Shown here one piece after another: positions 38,076-47,747 of a stretch of 64,000 nucleotides of DNA (its first letter is position 1; every line of letters begins with the position of its first letter). A model generated the notes under the pieces. That model saw only the letters and a program-made list of their open reading frames with translations, was not told where the DNA came from and ran no database searches. This DNA comes from Erwinia tracheiphila (GTDB lineage: Bacteria > Pseudomonadota > Gammaproteobacteria > Enterobacterales > Enterobacteriaceae). The position numbers and the translations under genes are program-made. The stretch covers positions 2,790,001 to 2,854,000 of the forward strand of contig NZ_CP089932.1 in NCBI RefSeq assembly GCF_021365465.1. Direction: 5' to 3'.

Positions 38076-39299
38076 ATGTACATACCGCGACCTGCAAAGC
38101 TCCTGTTCCAGCACGATGACGGCTGGGAGCGCTTCCTTGATAAGAATGGCCATCAGCTCAGCGACTGGACCAAACTCTCTGTCGAGCGCATGCTTGCCTG
38201 CGGGACCTGCGCCATGGGCGTTCGCCGCTATTGCTGCAGTTCCCCTGACTGTACCCACTCGCGCTTTCTCTGCCAGAGCTGCAAGTCCAAGGCCTGCAGC
38301 AGCTGCGGCCTCAAGGGCACCGAGCAATGGATCGCCGGGCAGCAGCACATCCTGCCCGACTGCGACTGGCAGCACATCACCTTCACCATGCCGCACTTAC
38401 TGTGGCCGTTCTTCAATAACAACTGGCCGCTGCTCAACGACCTTTTTCGCTGCGCCACCCGCGCCATGCTCAGGCACGCGCGCAAGCTGGGTATTGAAGT
38501 CGGTATTTTCTGCGCCCTGCACACCTACGGACGCCAGCTCAATCAGCATCCGCACATCCACGTCTCCATTACCCGCGGTGGCCTCGACGTCAGACACGGC
38601 GTCTGGCGCGATCTGTTCTTCAAAAAACAGCAGGTTGAAGTTATCTGGCGCGGTGCCGTTATCCGCCTGCTGCGTGACAGCTACGATCGAGTCAATCCCG
38701 GCAAGCTGCCCAACCTCGGGCATATCCGCGATGAGAAACAGTGGAAACGCTACCTGCAGGCGCAATATCAGCGCCACTGGAAGGTCCACTTCGCCAAAAA
38801 GACCCGCGGGGCCGGGCGCAGCGTAAAATACCTGGGCCGATACCTGAAACGGCCGCCGGTCGCGGCTTCGCAGTTGCGCCATTACCGCGGCGGCTCGGTG
38901 GTGCACCAGTACTACGACCACAACACGCAGCAGCACAAACGTCAGAAACTAAGCCAGGAGGAGATGCTGTGGCGTTACATCAGCCACATCCCGTCCCGAC
39001 ACTTTAAAATGGTGCGTTACTACGGTTTTCTGGCCAACCGGAAACGCGGCACGCTACTGCCAAAGGTCTACGAAGCGCTGGAGATGACACCGCGTGAGAA
39101 ACCGCAGAAGCCGGGTTTCGCGGTGCTGATGAAAGCCTTCCTGGGTACCGACCCGTACCAGTGCATCCTGTGCAAGGGCCGGCTGCGTTTTGCCGGCGCT
39201 GTGGCGGGCGATCACGCTACAAAAATGCTCTCTGACAGGCTGTATCAGATGGCGAAAAAACGATGGCTTCAGACCCCGGACTTGGAAAAGTGCGCCTGA
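38076..39299 (+). CDS. IS91-family transposase (HUH, Y2)
   Basis: 407 residues from the ATG at 38076 (MYIPRPAKLLFQHDDGW). Zinc-binding cysteines lie in YCCSSPDCTHSRFLCQSCKS and KACSSCG; the HUH motif is HPHIHVSI; the paired tyrosines lie in SVKYLGRYLKRPP. This is a rolling-circle replicative transposase. The frame is intact. A longer start at 38010 is possible but lacks conservation. Confidence 0.92.
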   Translation: MYIPRPAKLLFQHDDGWERFLDKNGHQLSDWTKLSVERMLACGTCAMGVRRYCCSSPDCTHSRFLCQSCKSKACSSCGLKGTEQWIAGQQHILPDCDWQHITFTMPHLLWPFFNNNWPLLNDLFRCATRAMLRHARKLGIEVGIFCALHTYGRQLNQHPHIHVSITRGGLDVRHGVWRDLFFKKQQVEVIWRGAVIRLLRDSYDRVNPGKLPNLGHIRDEKQWKRYLQAQYQRHWKVHFAKKTRGAGRSVKYLGRYLKRPPVAASQLRHYRGGSVVHQYYDHNTQQHKRQKLSQEEMLWRYISHIPSRHFKMVRYYGFLANRKRGTLLPKVYEALEMTPREKPQKPGFAVLMKAFLGTDPYQCILCKGRLRFAGAVAGDHATKMLSDRLYQMAKKRWLQTPDLEKCA

Positions 39300-39398
39300 A
39301 AAATGGGTTTTAGATGAAAAACACAGCAAACACAGTGTTTTTGCGCATTATCCTGCGACAGCCATCCCCATATGGGGAATTCCTTCGCCATGGTTCAT

Positions 39399-39438
39399 GG
39401 TTAGGAAACTCAAAAAGGGTCGATTGAGTTTCCTAACC
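39399..39438. repeat. Perfect 15-bp inverted repeat near rimJ
   Basis: GGTTAGGAAACTCAA and TTGAGTTTCCTAACC surround a 10-base loop. It lies 35 bases beyond the rimJ stop and 100 bases after the IS91 transposase. It is either the IS91 end structure or a transcription barrier. Confidence 0.8.
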
Positions 39439-39473
39439 ATCAAGGGCAGAAAGCGCTATTTTCGTCAGAATGT

Positions 39474-40064
39474 TTATCCACGTCGTTCGGGTTGCCACGC
39501 TGGCGAGGTGAGCACTGTCAGCACATGATCCTGCCATTGCCCGTCAATCAACAGATAGTCTTTGGCGTAGCCCTCTTTCTCAAACCCAAGCCGGGCCAGA
39601 AGATTGCCGCTGCGCTGATTGTGCGGCATGTAATTTGCCATAATTCGGTGCATACGCTGCTGGCGCTGCATATAGCGGATCGCTGACTGTAGCGCTTCAA
39701 ACATCATCCCTTGTCCCTGCCATTTCTCAGCCAGCGAATAGCCGAGGTAGCAAGCATGGAAGGACCCGCGCACCACGTTGCTGAAATTCGCCACGCCGCG
39801 TATCTCAGTTTCATTCGGGTCCAGTAACACAAAATAGTAGGCGCTGCCTTGTTTATGCATTTCGCTAATCAGTCCAAGACGGACCTGCCAGCCAGAAGGA
39901 TAGCCGTGGCTGTCGTCCCGAACAGGCTCCCACTGTTTCAGAAATGCACGATTCTCAGCATAGTAATCCGCTAAACGCCAGGCATCATGTTCACAGACCA
40001 GACGAACCACCAGCCGATCGGTTGTCAGGCGGGCTTTCGGTACTGCGGAACGATAGCCAAACAT
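39474..40064 (-). CDS. rimJ: Ribosomal protein S5 N-acetyltransferase RimJ
   Basis: 196 residues from the ATG at 40064 ([20 protein letters not shown]), the conserved RimJ start; 16 upstream codons in frame are ignored. GNAT motif [20 protein letters not shown] binds acetyl-CoA. RimJ acetylates the N-terminal Ala of S5. In E. coli grxB and mdtH lie between rimJ and yceB; both are missing here. Confidence 0.97.
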   Translation of the reverse strand: MFGYRSAVPKARLTTDRLVVRLVCEHDAWRLADYYAENRAFLKQWEPVRDDSHGYPSGWQVRLGLISEMHKQGSAYYFVLLDPNETEIRGVANFSNVVRGSFHACYLGYSLAEKWQGQGMMFEALQSAIRYMQRQQRMHRIMANYMPHNQRSGNLLARLGFEKEGYAKDYLLIDGQWQDHVLTVLTSPAWQPERRG

Positions 40065-40357
40065 CTTCTCTCCGGGATCCTTTGGGCAAATATAAAAAAC
40101 GACGTTATGCACGCCGTATCCTGTGATTCCAGTAAACGATTATAACTCGCCCTGCTCTTACCTGTGAAATAATCTGTTATATCAAAGCAGCAGCGACATA
40201 AAGTCATCTGAAAGCGCCGGTAACTTATTATTACCGTTGAAAAATACGTGATGATCTTACTCTGAGTGGTAATTCTGGTGACTCTTAGCAGAATATCGGG
40301 CAAGCTATTGTTTTCGGTCTGGGAGGGTTCAGACCTGTTGAGATGATGAGGACTACC

Positions 40358-40921
40358 ATGAAAACATTTTTCGCCGGGCTGAGTGCCCTGCTGTTAGTGG
40401 GATTATTGGGCGGCTGTAATCAACTGACGAAATATACGATCAGCGAACAGGAAGTCAATCAAGCGCTGGCAAAACACAATGACTATGAGAAGCAGATCGG
40501 CGTATCCGGGCTGGTAGGTGCGCATATCGTGTTGAGCGATCTCAACAGTCAGATTGGCCGCGAAGAACCCAATAAAGTTACGCTGACCGGTAATGCGAAG
40601 GTGAATATTACTTCTTTGTTTGGCCCACAGGATGCCGATATGGAGCTGACCATGAAGGCGCAGCCGGTGTTTAACAAAGAACAGGGCGCTATCTATTTAC
40701 AGGATTTGGAACTGGTTGATGTAAAGGTCCAACCTGAAAAAATGCAGGGAGTTCTGAAAACCCTGACGCCCTACCTTAACCAATCACTGAAAGAGTATTT
40801 TAATCAGAAGCCCGCTTATGTTTTAAGCGCTGACCGCAGTAAAGCCGAGTCACTGGCTAAACGGTTCGCTAAAGGTCTTGAAGTTCAACCCGGTAAACTG
40901 GTGATCCCTTTTACCGACTAA
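40358..40921 (+). CDS. yceB: YceB-family lipoprotein (DUF1439)
   Basis: 187 residues from the ATG at 40358, chosen for the GATGAGGA site and the signal peptide MKTFFAGLSALLLVGLLGGC with lipobox LGGC. The mature part contains SQIGREEPNKVTLTG and ends LEVQPGKLVIPFTD as in E. coli YceB. An outer- or inner-membrane lipoprotein of unknown function. Intact. Confidence 0.95.
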   Translation: MKTFFAGLSALLLVGLLGGCNQLTKYTISEQEVNQALAKHNDYEKQIGVSGLVGAHIVLSDLNSQIGREEPNKVTLTGNAKVNITSLFGPQDADMELTMKAQPVFNKEQGAIYLQDLELVDVKVQPEKMQGVLKTLTPYLNQSLKEYFNQKPAYVLSADRSKAESLAKRFAKGLEVQPGKLVIPFTD

Positions 40922-40929
40922 AAGTGACA

Positions 40930-40961
40930 GGTGCGCTCGTTGACAGCAGACAGAGCGCGCC
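40930..40961 (+). terminator. yceB terminator
   Basis: GGTGCGCTC pairs with GAGCGCGCC (one G-U) around a 14-base loop, followed by CTTTATGACTTTTT. Nine bases after the stop. Confidence 0.65.
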
Positions 40962-41076
40962 TTTATGACTTTTTAACACCCCCCTGAATAAAGCAGGTGC
41001 AAACCTGCCGCTTTGTGCTTATGCTTTGACCCCGGCCCACTTTGCCACACCGTTTCCCTTCTGCCGGAGCCTGTTT

Positions 41077-42123
41077 ATGACTGCTACCCCCCAGGAACTG
41101 CTGATCCGTCGCCCCGATGACTGGCATATTCATCTGCGTGATGATGACATGTTGCACACCGTGCTTCCTTTTACCAGCGAGGTCTCTGGTCGCGCCATTG
41201 TGATGCCAAATCTGGTTCCGCCTGTTACCAGTGTGGCGGCGGCCATTGCCTACCGCGAGCGAATTATGGCTGCCGTGCCAGCCGGGCACCGCTTTACCCC
41301 ACTAATGACCTGTTATCTGACCGATTCGCTGGGTGCAGCCGAGGTGGAAAAAGGGTTTACTGAAGGCGTCTTTACCGCTGCCAAGCTATATCCTGCTCAT
41401 GCCACCACTAACTCCAGCCACGGCGTAACCAATATTGCTGACATTGCTCAGGTGCTTGAACGAATGCAAAACATCGGCATGCCGCTGTTGATTCACGGTG
41501 AAATGACTGACGCACATATTGATATTTTCGATCGTGAAGCCCGTTTTATCGACACGGTTATGGAACCACTACGTAAACAGTATCCCAAACTAAAAGTGGT
41601 GTTTGAGCATATCACCACCAAAGAAGCCGCCGCTTATGTGATGGAGGGTAATCGTTTTATCGCCGCCACCATTACCCCACAACATCTTATGTTCAATCGC
41701 AATCATATGCTGGTTGGGGGGATTCGCCCGCACCTCTATTGCCTGCCCATTCTTAAACGTAATGTCCATCAGGAAGCCTTGCGTAATGCGGTGGCCAGCG
41801 GCAATGCACGTTTCTTCCTCGGTACCGATACCGCCCCGCATCTTCGCCATCGCAAGGAGGCAAGCTGTGGCTGCGCAGGGGTGTTCAATGCCCCGACGTC
41901 GCTACCCGCCTATGCCACGGTATTTGAGGAAATCGGTGCACTGCAACATTTTGAGGCTTTCTGCTCGCTAAACGGCCCGCGCTTTTATGGTCTGCCGCTC
42001 AATGAAGGCACACTCAGGCTGGTAAAGCAACCGTGGACCGTGCCGCAGAGTATCAAATTCGGCAATGACGCACTCGTGCCCTTTCTCGCAGGTGAAACCT
42101 TAAACTGGCAGGTAGTACGTTAA
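41077..42123 (+). CDS. pyrC: Dihydroorotase PyrC
   Basis: 348 residues from the ATG at 41077 ([20 protein letters not shown]); an in-frame ATG at 41026 is not conserved. Metal-binding HIHLR, the carbamylated lysine in [20 protein letters not shown] and FEHITTKEA and the Asp in [10 protein letters not shown] are all present. Third step of pyrimidine synthesis. A GCAGGT/ACCTGC hairpin at 40993-41008 lies in the upstream region; in E. coli pyrC is controlled by a leader hairpin. Confidence 0.97.
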   Translation: MTATPQELLIRRPDDWHIHLRDDDMLHTVLPFTSEVSGRAIVMPNLVPPVTSVAAAIAYRERIMAAVPAGHRFTPLMTCYLTDSLGAAEVEKGFTEGVFTAAKLYPAHATTNSSHGVTNIADIAQVLERMQNIGMPLLIHGEMTDAHIDIFDREARFIDTVMEPLRKQYPKLKVVFEHITTKEAAAYVMEGNRFIAATITPQHLMFNRNHMLVGGIRPHLYCLPILKRNVHQEALRNAVASGNARFFLGTDTAPHLRHRKEASCGCAGVFNAPTSLPAYATVFEEIGALQHFEAFCSLNGPRFYGLPLNEGTLRLVKQPWTVPQSIKFGNDALVPFLAGETLNWQVVR

Positions 42124-42158
42124 GCCTGAATAACAGTCCGCCTCTGTATAGCACGGCT

Positions 42159-42180
42159 GGCTGCCTCTCAGGAGGCAGCC
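42159..42180 (+). terminator. pyrC terminator-like hairpin
   Basis: GGCTGCCTC-TCAG-GAGGCAGCC, a perfect 9-bp stem 35 bases after the pyrC stop, without a T-run. Confidence 0.55.
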
Positions 42181-42322
42181 ACAACCTGAGAAAACTGAAT
42201 AAGGTGTTCTTACAGGATTAAAACTAAAAATAATAAGGCAGAACCAAACCGTTAATAACCACATGAGTGGGTTCCAGTCGGTAATAAAAAAGTTACCTCC
42301 AGAAATATAACTGTATAAAAAT

Positions 42323-43620
42323 GGGTCTTCCCCGGGCATGGTGGGAGACTCATAACGCCATGTTTAACCTGCAGTAATGGAACCTGCCCGCCACCTTGAA
42401 GCGCTCTTTGTTCCGGTGTCCTCCCGGCTTGATCCTCAGCAGCCTTATCTTACTGTTCAGTGATTCTGTGTTGCCGTTTGATACCCGATGTTTCATCGCA
42501 TTCAGTATCCCATAAAGCCGTTTGTGTAACGTCCGGGCGGTGCTGGTCAGCAGAGGAACTCCCACATCTTTTGCCATCGCCATCCATTCCTGCCACAGCT
42601 GTCTGCTATTTGCTGTCTTTGTCGTACCACCGGTTCCGGAGTTCCCGCGCCAGTTCTTTCATTGCCCGGCAGCGACGGGTATCAGGCAGTACCATCTGTG
42701 CAGACTCCAGCTGACGCTTATGGCGGCCGTACAGCCATAGATAACGAGAACGATGTGCGCTTTTTCGCGCCTGTAACAGGATGGTTTTTATCCCCACCTG
42801 CCGCGTTTTATCCACGACGGCACAGTGCATTTTTGTCACATGGACGTGATCGAAGGCCATTTTCTCCACTGCGTTGGGCAGGTGGATGCAGGCAGCGCTG
42901 ATATACGCCGGGTTCATATCCATCGACAGGGTTTTGATTGACGCTATCTGACGATAGCCCAGGGTTCTGTGATAACCCGACAGGCTTTCAACTCCGCGAT
43001 CATCCGTTATCGCCAGAGCCTGTCCTTGTATATCAGAGATAACCGTGACGTACTTATGGCCCTTTTTAAAAGCAACTTCGTCAACACAGAGATGACGTGC
43101 CGATTGCGGCGCTTTTCGACGGGCAAGTCCGCGTTTTACCGCGCGCTGCATGGTGTTATCGACAGCCTTCCATTTCAGCCTAAGTTGCTTTCTGACCGCA
43201 TCCACTGTGCTGATTTTTAGCCATGAGATAACGAACAACTCGAACAGTAATGTGTACCGGCTTCCGGGTCCTGTCCGGGGAACGGGCAGAGTCTGACAGC
43301 CATGTTCCGGGCACATAATGTGTGGAACATCGGCTTCAACTAATGTGGCGAACTGGCAGGTATCAGGGTGACGCCATTTACGGTGTCGGTGGTCGTGAAC
43401 AGGACAGGATTTACCGCATGTTGGACAGGTTAACTGAGTGTTTTCAGCGATCCCAACAGTGACAGAACCAGTATTTTCACCGAGAGAAAGAGACTTTACC
43501 TGCCACGGAGCGGACAGGTTGACAATATGAGCGTCGAGGGACTTTTCGTCGATGGCAGTAACCTCTGGCGGTTAAATACACCATTATCATGCCCTCAGCC
43601 ACCACAATAAGGGAAGACCC
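42323..43620 (-). mobile_element. ISL3-family element (1298 bp), inactivated
   Basis: Ends GGGTCTTCCC...TGGTGG are inverted on both sides (42323 and 43620). The flanking octamers ATAAAAAT and TTATTTTT are not identical, so the expected 8-bp duplication is not seen. The element separates pyrC from dinI and lies in the dinI promoter region. Confidence 0.85.
42350..43553 (-). pseudogene. ISL3-family transposase, frameshifted
   Basis: Minus strand: zinc-finger part CPTCGKSCPVHDHRHRKW, helix-turn-helix region WLKISTVDAVRKQLRLKW, DDE part HLCVDEVAFKKGHKYVTVIS and C terminus MKHRVSNGNTESLNSKIRLL. The frame breaks near 42606 (WYDKDSK, then GMDGDGKRCGSS in another frame). The first conserved codon reads ATC instead of ATG before DEKSLDAHIVNLS. 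Several conserved stretches in the middle are altered (IKTILLQARKSAHRSRYLW). Confidence 0.88.
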
Positions 43621-43652
43621 TTATTTTTACAGTATCCTATTTGGAGGCTTTT

Positions 43653-43898
43653 ATGCGTGTTGAAGCCACTGCAGCAAAAATCTCACCCCTTCCAACCGGT
43701 GCTATCAATGTACTGACCGCAGCATTGAGTAAGCGAATTAATCAGCAGTTTCCCGAATCCATTCACCGCGTATCCGTTCGCTATGCTGCCGCCAATAATC
43801 TGACAGTGATGGGAGCTAATCATGTAGTGAAAAACCGTGTCACCGAGATTTTGCAGGACACCTGGGAAAGCGCGGATGACTGGCTCGTCGTCGACTGA
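43653..43898 (+). CDS. dinI: DNA damage-inducible protein DinI
   Basis: 81 residues from the ATG at 43653 (MRVEATAAKISPLPTGAINV), with GGAGG 5 bases upstream. Conserved HRVSVRYAAANNLTVMGAN and EILQDTWESADDW. DinI stabilises RecA filaments and tunes the SOS response. The gene is intact, but its promoter has been altered by the ISL3 insertion, so SOS control may be lost. Confidence 0.96.
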   Translation: MRVEATAAKISPLPTGAINVLTAALSKRINQQFPESIHRVSVRYAAANNLTVMGANHVVKNRVTEILQDTWESADDWLVVD

Positions 43899-43920
43899 CT
43901 CTCACCTTTTTCTGTTGCTT

Positions 43921-43948
43921 GCCGGATTTCGCCGTCCGGCCTTTTTTA
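43921..43948 (+). terminator. dinI terminator
   Basis: GCCGGA and TCCGGC around TTTCGCCG, followed by CTTTTTTATT. Confidence 0.85.
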
Positions 43949-44224
43949 TTTCTGACACTATAGCCATCAAATGTTGCCCTATGATACTCAGGCAATAAAT
44001 GGTCACGGCAGAAATAATACTGTGTTCGCGTTTCGCGGACGCTTGTTATCGGCAGTTAATCAAATAAGCAGCAATTAAAAGTTTATTCCCCCGCGATAAA
44101 AATTTCACTGTGCGCGAATCTAAAAAACCCTGTTATAATTAGTTTGCTCTGAAAAAAAGGCCGCATTGAACCTCGATAAATCTCTTCGTTGTATTTACAT
44201 ATACGAATTATAAAGGGGGTTATA

Positions 44225-44479
44225 ATGGACAGAAACAAAGACGTTATCCAGACACATCCCCTCATTGGCTGGGATATTAGTACCGTAGATAGCTACGATG
44301 CCATGATGATCCGCCTGCACTCGCTCTCTTCCAACGAGATGCAGGCTGATGAAGCTGAAGTTGGCCAGACCTACTGGTTAACTACGGATGTGGCCCGACA
44401 ATTTATCTCTATCCTCGAAGCGGGCATTGCAAAGATTGAAGCAACCGATTACCAGGATCGTGATTATCGTAAACATTGA
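44225..44479 (+). CDS. bssS: Biofilm regulator BssS
   Basis: 84 residues from the ATG at 44225, preceded by AAAGGGGG. DVIQTHPLIGWDISTVDSYD and TYWLTTDVARQFISILEAGI are nearly identical to E. coli BssS (YceP). The protein affects biofilm formation and signalling through an unclear mechanism. Gene order pyrC-dinI-bssS-solA is as in E. coli. Intact. Confidence 0.96.
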   Translation: MDRNKDVIQTHPLIGWDISTVDSYDAMMIRLHSLSSNEMQADEAEVGQTYWLTTDVARQFISILEAGIAKIEATDYQDRDYRKH

Positions 44480-44499
44480 TTTTTTTATTTCCCTTTAGC

Positions 44500-44527
44500 A
44501 AGGCACTCTTTCAGGAGTGCCTTTTTT
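44500..44527 (+). terminator. bssS terminator
   Basis: AAGGCACTC and GAGTGCCTT around TTTCAG, then TTTT. A clear intrinsic terminator. Confidence 0.9.
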
Positions 44528-44587
44528 AATTGTAACGCAGTTTGCTATCCTGCACCCCTGATTGAACAGAAAAGGATTCGGGCTGAG

Positions 44588-45700
44588 ATGGTGTATGACT
44601 TAATAGTGGCCGGCAGTGGTTCTGTCGGCGCAGCAGCCGGATGGTATGCCAGCCGGGCAGGCCTGAAGGTACTGATGATTGACCGTGGGCATCCGCCTCA
44701 TCGCGAAGGCAGCCATCACGGCGAATCGCGCCTGATCCGCCATGCATACGGCGAAGGTGCTGCTTACGTACCAATGGTGCTGAGAGCGCAAAAACTGTGG
44801 GATGAACTGGAAACCCAGTGTGGTGAACGCATAATGCAGCGCAGTGGCGTGGTGAATATCGCTCCTGAGACCTCGGAATTTATTACCAACATTCGTCAGA
44901 GCGCCTTGGCGTTCTCCCTGCCCGTTGAATTAATGTCCCAAACTGATATGGTCACGCGTTGGCCCCAGCTTGACATCCCGGAGGGGTACGCGGGCGTTTT
45001 TGAAGCCGGCGCTGGTTATCTCAGGTCCGACCTGGCCGTCCGTCACCTGATTAGGCTGGCGCGGGAAAGCGGTGCCGCCCAGTTATTTAATTGTAGCGTG
45101 GATTTTCTGGCAGAAAAAGATGGACTGCAACAGGTAGAGACTGCAGAGGGAACTTTCTACGGTCGTAAGCTGCTGATAAGCTGCGGCACCTGGGTAAAAA
45201 CGTTGCTTCCGGCGTTGCCGATTGCTCCGGTGAGAAAAGTTTTTGCCTGGCACCAGGCTGATGGTCGCTACAGCGAAAACAATCGCTTTCCGGCATTTAC
45301 CGTAGAAACGCCGGATGGCAGCCATTATTACGGATTTCCGGCAGAGAATAACGCCATCAAGATTGGCAAACACGACGGCGGTCAGTCTATTGCTTCTCCG
45401 CAGCAGCGCACACCTTTCGGCAGCGAGGCGGAAGATGGTCGCGAGATGTTTGCTTTCCTTCGCCAGTTTCTACCAGGCGTGGGCGTTTGTCTGCACGGTG
45501 AAGCATGCAGCTATGACAATACGACTGATAACAATTTTATTATCGACATACTGCCCGGCTCGCCAGACCGGCTGTTAATTAGCGGATTGAGCGGTCACGG
45601 TTTTAAATTTGCCACCGTACTGGGTGAAATTGCCGCTTATTTCGCGCAGGAGAAATCAGCCGACTTTGATTTATCACCGTTCTCGTTATCCCGATTTTGA
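44588..45700 (+). CDS. solA: N-methyl-L-tryptophan oxidase SolA
   Basis: 370 residues. N-terminal FAD-binding [17 protein letters not shown], the monomeric-sarcosine-oxidase signature [17 protein letters not shown], a Cys in the [12 protein letters not shown] segment for covalent flavin, and C-terminal [12 protein letters not shown]. It oxidatively demethylates N-methyl amino acids with release of formaldehyde and hydrogen peroxide. Intact. Confidence 0.96.
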   Translation: MVYDLIVAGSGSVGAAAGWYASRAGLKVLMIDRGHPPHREGSHHGESRLIRHAYGEGAAYVPMVLRAQKLWDELETQCGERIMQRSGVVNIAPETSEFITNIRQSALAFSLPVELMSQTDMVTRWPQLDIPEGYAGVFEAGAGYLRSDLAVRHLIRLARESGAAQLFNCSVDFLAEKDGLQQVETAEGTFYGRKLLISCGTWVKTLLPALPIAPVRKVFAWHQADGRYSENNRFPAFTVETPDGSHYYGFPAENNAIKIGKHDGGQSIASPQQRTPFGSEAEDGREMFAFLRQFLPGVGVCLHGEACSYDNTTDNNFIIDILPGSPDRLLISGLSGHGFKFATVLGEIAAYFAQEKSADFDLSPFSLSRF

Positions 45701-45740
45701 TTAATTAACTACGGCTCTTTTCAGAGTTGTAGTTAATTAA
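45701..45740. terminator. Long dyad after solA (bidirectional terminator)
   Basis: A 17-base arm TTAATTAACTACGGCTC pairs with GAGTTGTAGTTAATTAA (two G-U) around TTTTCA, directly at the solA stop and before the converging MFS pseudogene. Confidence 0.7.
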
Positions 45741-45788
45741 CGTTCAGTTCAGTACTTAATATTGCGGAATAATCTGAGTGAGAATAAC

Positions 45789-47034
45789 TTAATTGGCCAA
45801 CTCAATGCTGGCAGGTGTTTTTCTTTGCTGATGCAAACGCAGTTTTTTAATCAAACGATGCGCTTTCGTCTGACTTGATATCGCAGAGGCAGAACCCGTA
45901 AGCGGTTTTCCGGCAGTCTCACGAGCGTAAAGGCCGTAATAACGCCGATAATACCGGCTGCCATCAGATAGCAGGCATAAGCAGGTTGCCAGTTTTTTCT
46001 ACCAGTCAGGCCGTTACCAGCGGCGTGATCCCGCCCAAAAGGGGAAGGGAAACGGAAAGATTAAAATCCATAGCCAGCGTGCTGTAACAAATATCTGTCG
46101 CAAAGAGCGCGGCTGTGTGGCAGGCATCGAGCCAGTGAAACAGGTATGAATTGCCACCAGGACGACGACCAAGGCGATCGTTCCAGTGGCCCCATAGCAG
46201 CGTCAGTGGCATCATGACAAACATTATCACCAGAATCAGCAACAGACTGCTCATTTCTCACTCAAACCCAGTATGCCAGTGAGGCAATTCGACATATAAG
46301 AGATCAGCATGTAATTGGAAACATTGAATAACAGTACCAACACGATGCCATTTGAGCATTTGCGCCCGATACCTACCGAGCATCTGTAACAGGCTCAGGC
46401 GAGGCTTGCTGTGCTCCAGCGCCTCCTTTTTCTGCATGTGTTTCTGAAAGGCCAGCGTTTCTTCTAGCTTCAGGCGGATATACAATTCGAACAAACCGAG
46501 CGGTGCGGCAATAAAGAAAGGTATATGCCATCCCCAGTCAAGCAGTGTGGCTTCCGGCGTTGCAGCAGTAAGAACGGTAACCAGCAGGGCACCAGGGAAG
46601 TATCCACCCAGGGTTCCGAATTCCAGGAAACTCCCCACAAAACCACAGCGGTTATCAGTGGAATATTCCGCAATAAAGGTCGCAGCGCCCCGTATTCACC
46701 GCCAGTGGAAAAACTCTGCACCAATCGCGCCAGCAGCAGTACGGGTGCGAAAATTCCGATGGTGTTGTAATCAGGAATCAGTCCAATACAAAAAGTTCCC
46801 ACCGCCATCATGATCATGTTGATCGCCAATACTTTCTGGCGGCCAATTTTGTCACCAAGAGTGCCAAACACCAGCCCCCACCAGGGGCGAACCAGGAATG
46901 CAGCGGCAAAGACGTGCTTAAGCATATCACCATCAACAATGGTGATATCGTCCACGGTAAGCTGTGATGGTTTTTTATGCCAGAAATGGAGCTTTTTCGA
47001 TGTAGATGATTATTCTGAGGCAATGCCCATGCTG
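45789..47034 (-). pseudogene. MFS osmolyte/H+ symporter (ProP/OusA-like), broken
   Basis: Pieces match the metabolite:H+ symporter family: [20 protein letters not shown] near the start, then [60 protein letters not shown] and the C-terminal tail SSQTKAHRLIKKLRLHQQRK. About 60 residues covering the first two membrane helices are deleted between [10 protein letters not shown] and FLVRP, and several frameshifts follow (near 46640, 46400 and 46255). ProP and Erwinia OusA import proline and glycine betaine under osmotic stress. Confidence 0.85.
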
Positions 47035-47632
47035 TCCCCTTCAATAGCGGAATGAATGAAACAGTGTTATAGCTTTCGTTGCCGGGTGTAAGAAGATCAC
47101 GGGAATTAAAGCTAATAAGGCAGCAGATAATTACAATAAAGTGACGCAGGATCATGCTTTACAATTACTTGCTTTAAACGACAAACCATTTCCATCAAAT
47201 TTGTGACACATATCGCCAATTTAAGTTAAAAGATCCAATTTAAAGCGCAGGAAAAAGAAAAAGCTAAAATAACACGCTATTCCACCAGGCGCATAAATAG
47301 CCACGTTAGAAATATTTTCTGCGGATAACTGTAAAGGACGATTGTACTGTTAACATCCGCCATTTAAGCCACCAAATTTTTAAGAGGACTTTTTTTCAGG
47401 GGGAAAGCCTCAAATAACACGAAATAACTCACTCGACAATTTCACTATTCCGCCCTGACATTATGGCGTCTTTTTATAAACCGAGAAATCATACGAATAA
47501 AATGTTCATATTTTAACAAATCATTCAATATTTTTGAAAAAAATATAATTTTGTTTACTGATGGTAATTAGTGGTTGATTTTATGTTTTATCACGTTCAG
47601 TCTGAGCAAAAATTGCTGACCGGACAATCTCA
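47035..47632. other. Intergenic region before yceJ
   Basis: About 600 AT-rich bases without a recognisable gene or clear motif; only short frames. Confidence 0.5.
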
Positions 47633-47747
47633 ATGCAGTGGAAAAACACCCCCGGCCGCTATGGCTATATCACCCTACTACTACACTGGCTGGTAGCCCT
47701 GTCTGTTTATGGCATGTTTACTCTGGGCCTGTGGATGGTAACTTTAG

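Larger units (their letters stand above)
38000..39470 (+). mobile_element. IS91-family rolling-circle element (approximate ends)
   Basis: The transposase gene is bracketed by the disrupted yceH start (left) and the rimJ stop (right). The right part holds a 14-bp palindrome TCCCCATATGGGGA (39365-39378) and a perfect 15-bp hairpin (39399-39438), the sort of structure expected at an IS91 terminus. IS91 elements make no target duplication, so ends are approximate. Confidence 0.75.
42311..43632 (+). promoter_or_regulatory. dinI LexA operator apparently split by ISL3
   Basis: CTGT at 42311-42314 plus eight bases borders the left IS end. Eight bases plus ACAG at 43621-43632 border the right end, followed 20 bases later by dinI. 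A LexA site is CTGT-N8-ACAG, so both half-sites fall at the exact distance expected if the IS had duplicated the N8 spacer. The two N8 sequences differ, which weakens the inference. Confidence 0.45.

Noticed and set aside
38397..38936. Long antisense and alternate-frame ORFs in the IS91 transposase
   Set aside because: High-GC shadow frames of a gene with HUH and zinc motifs.
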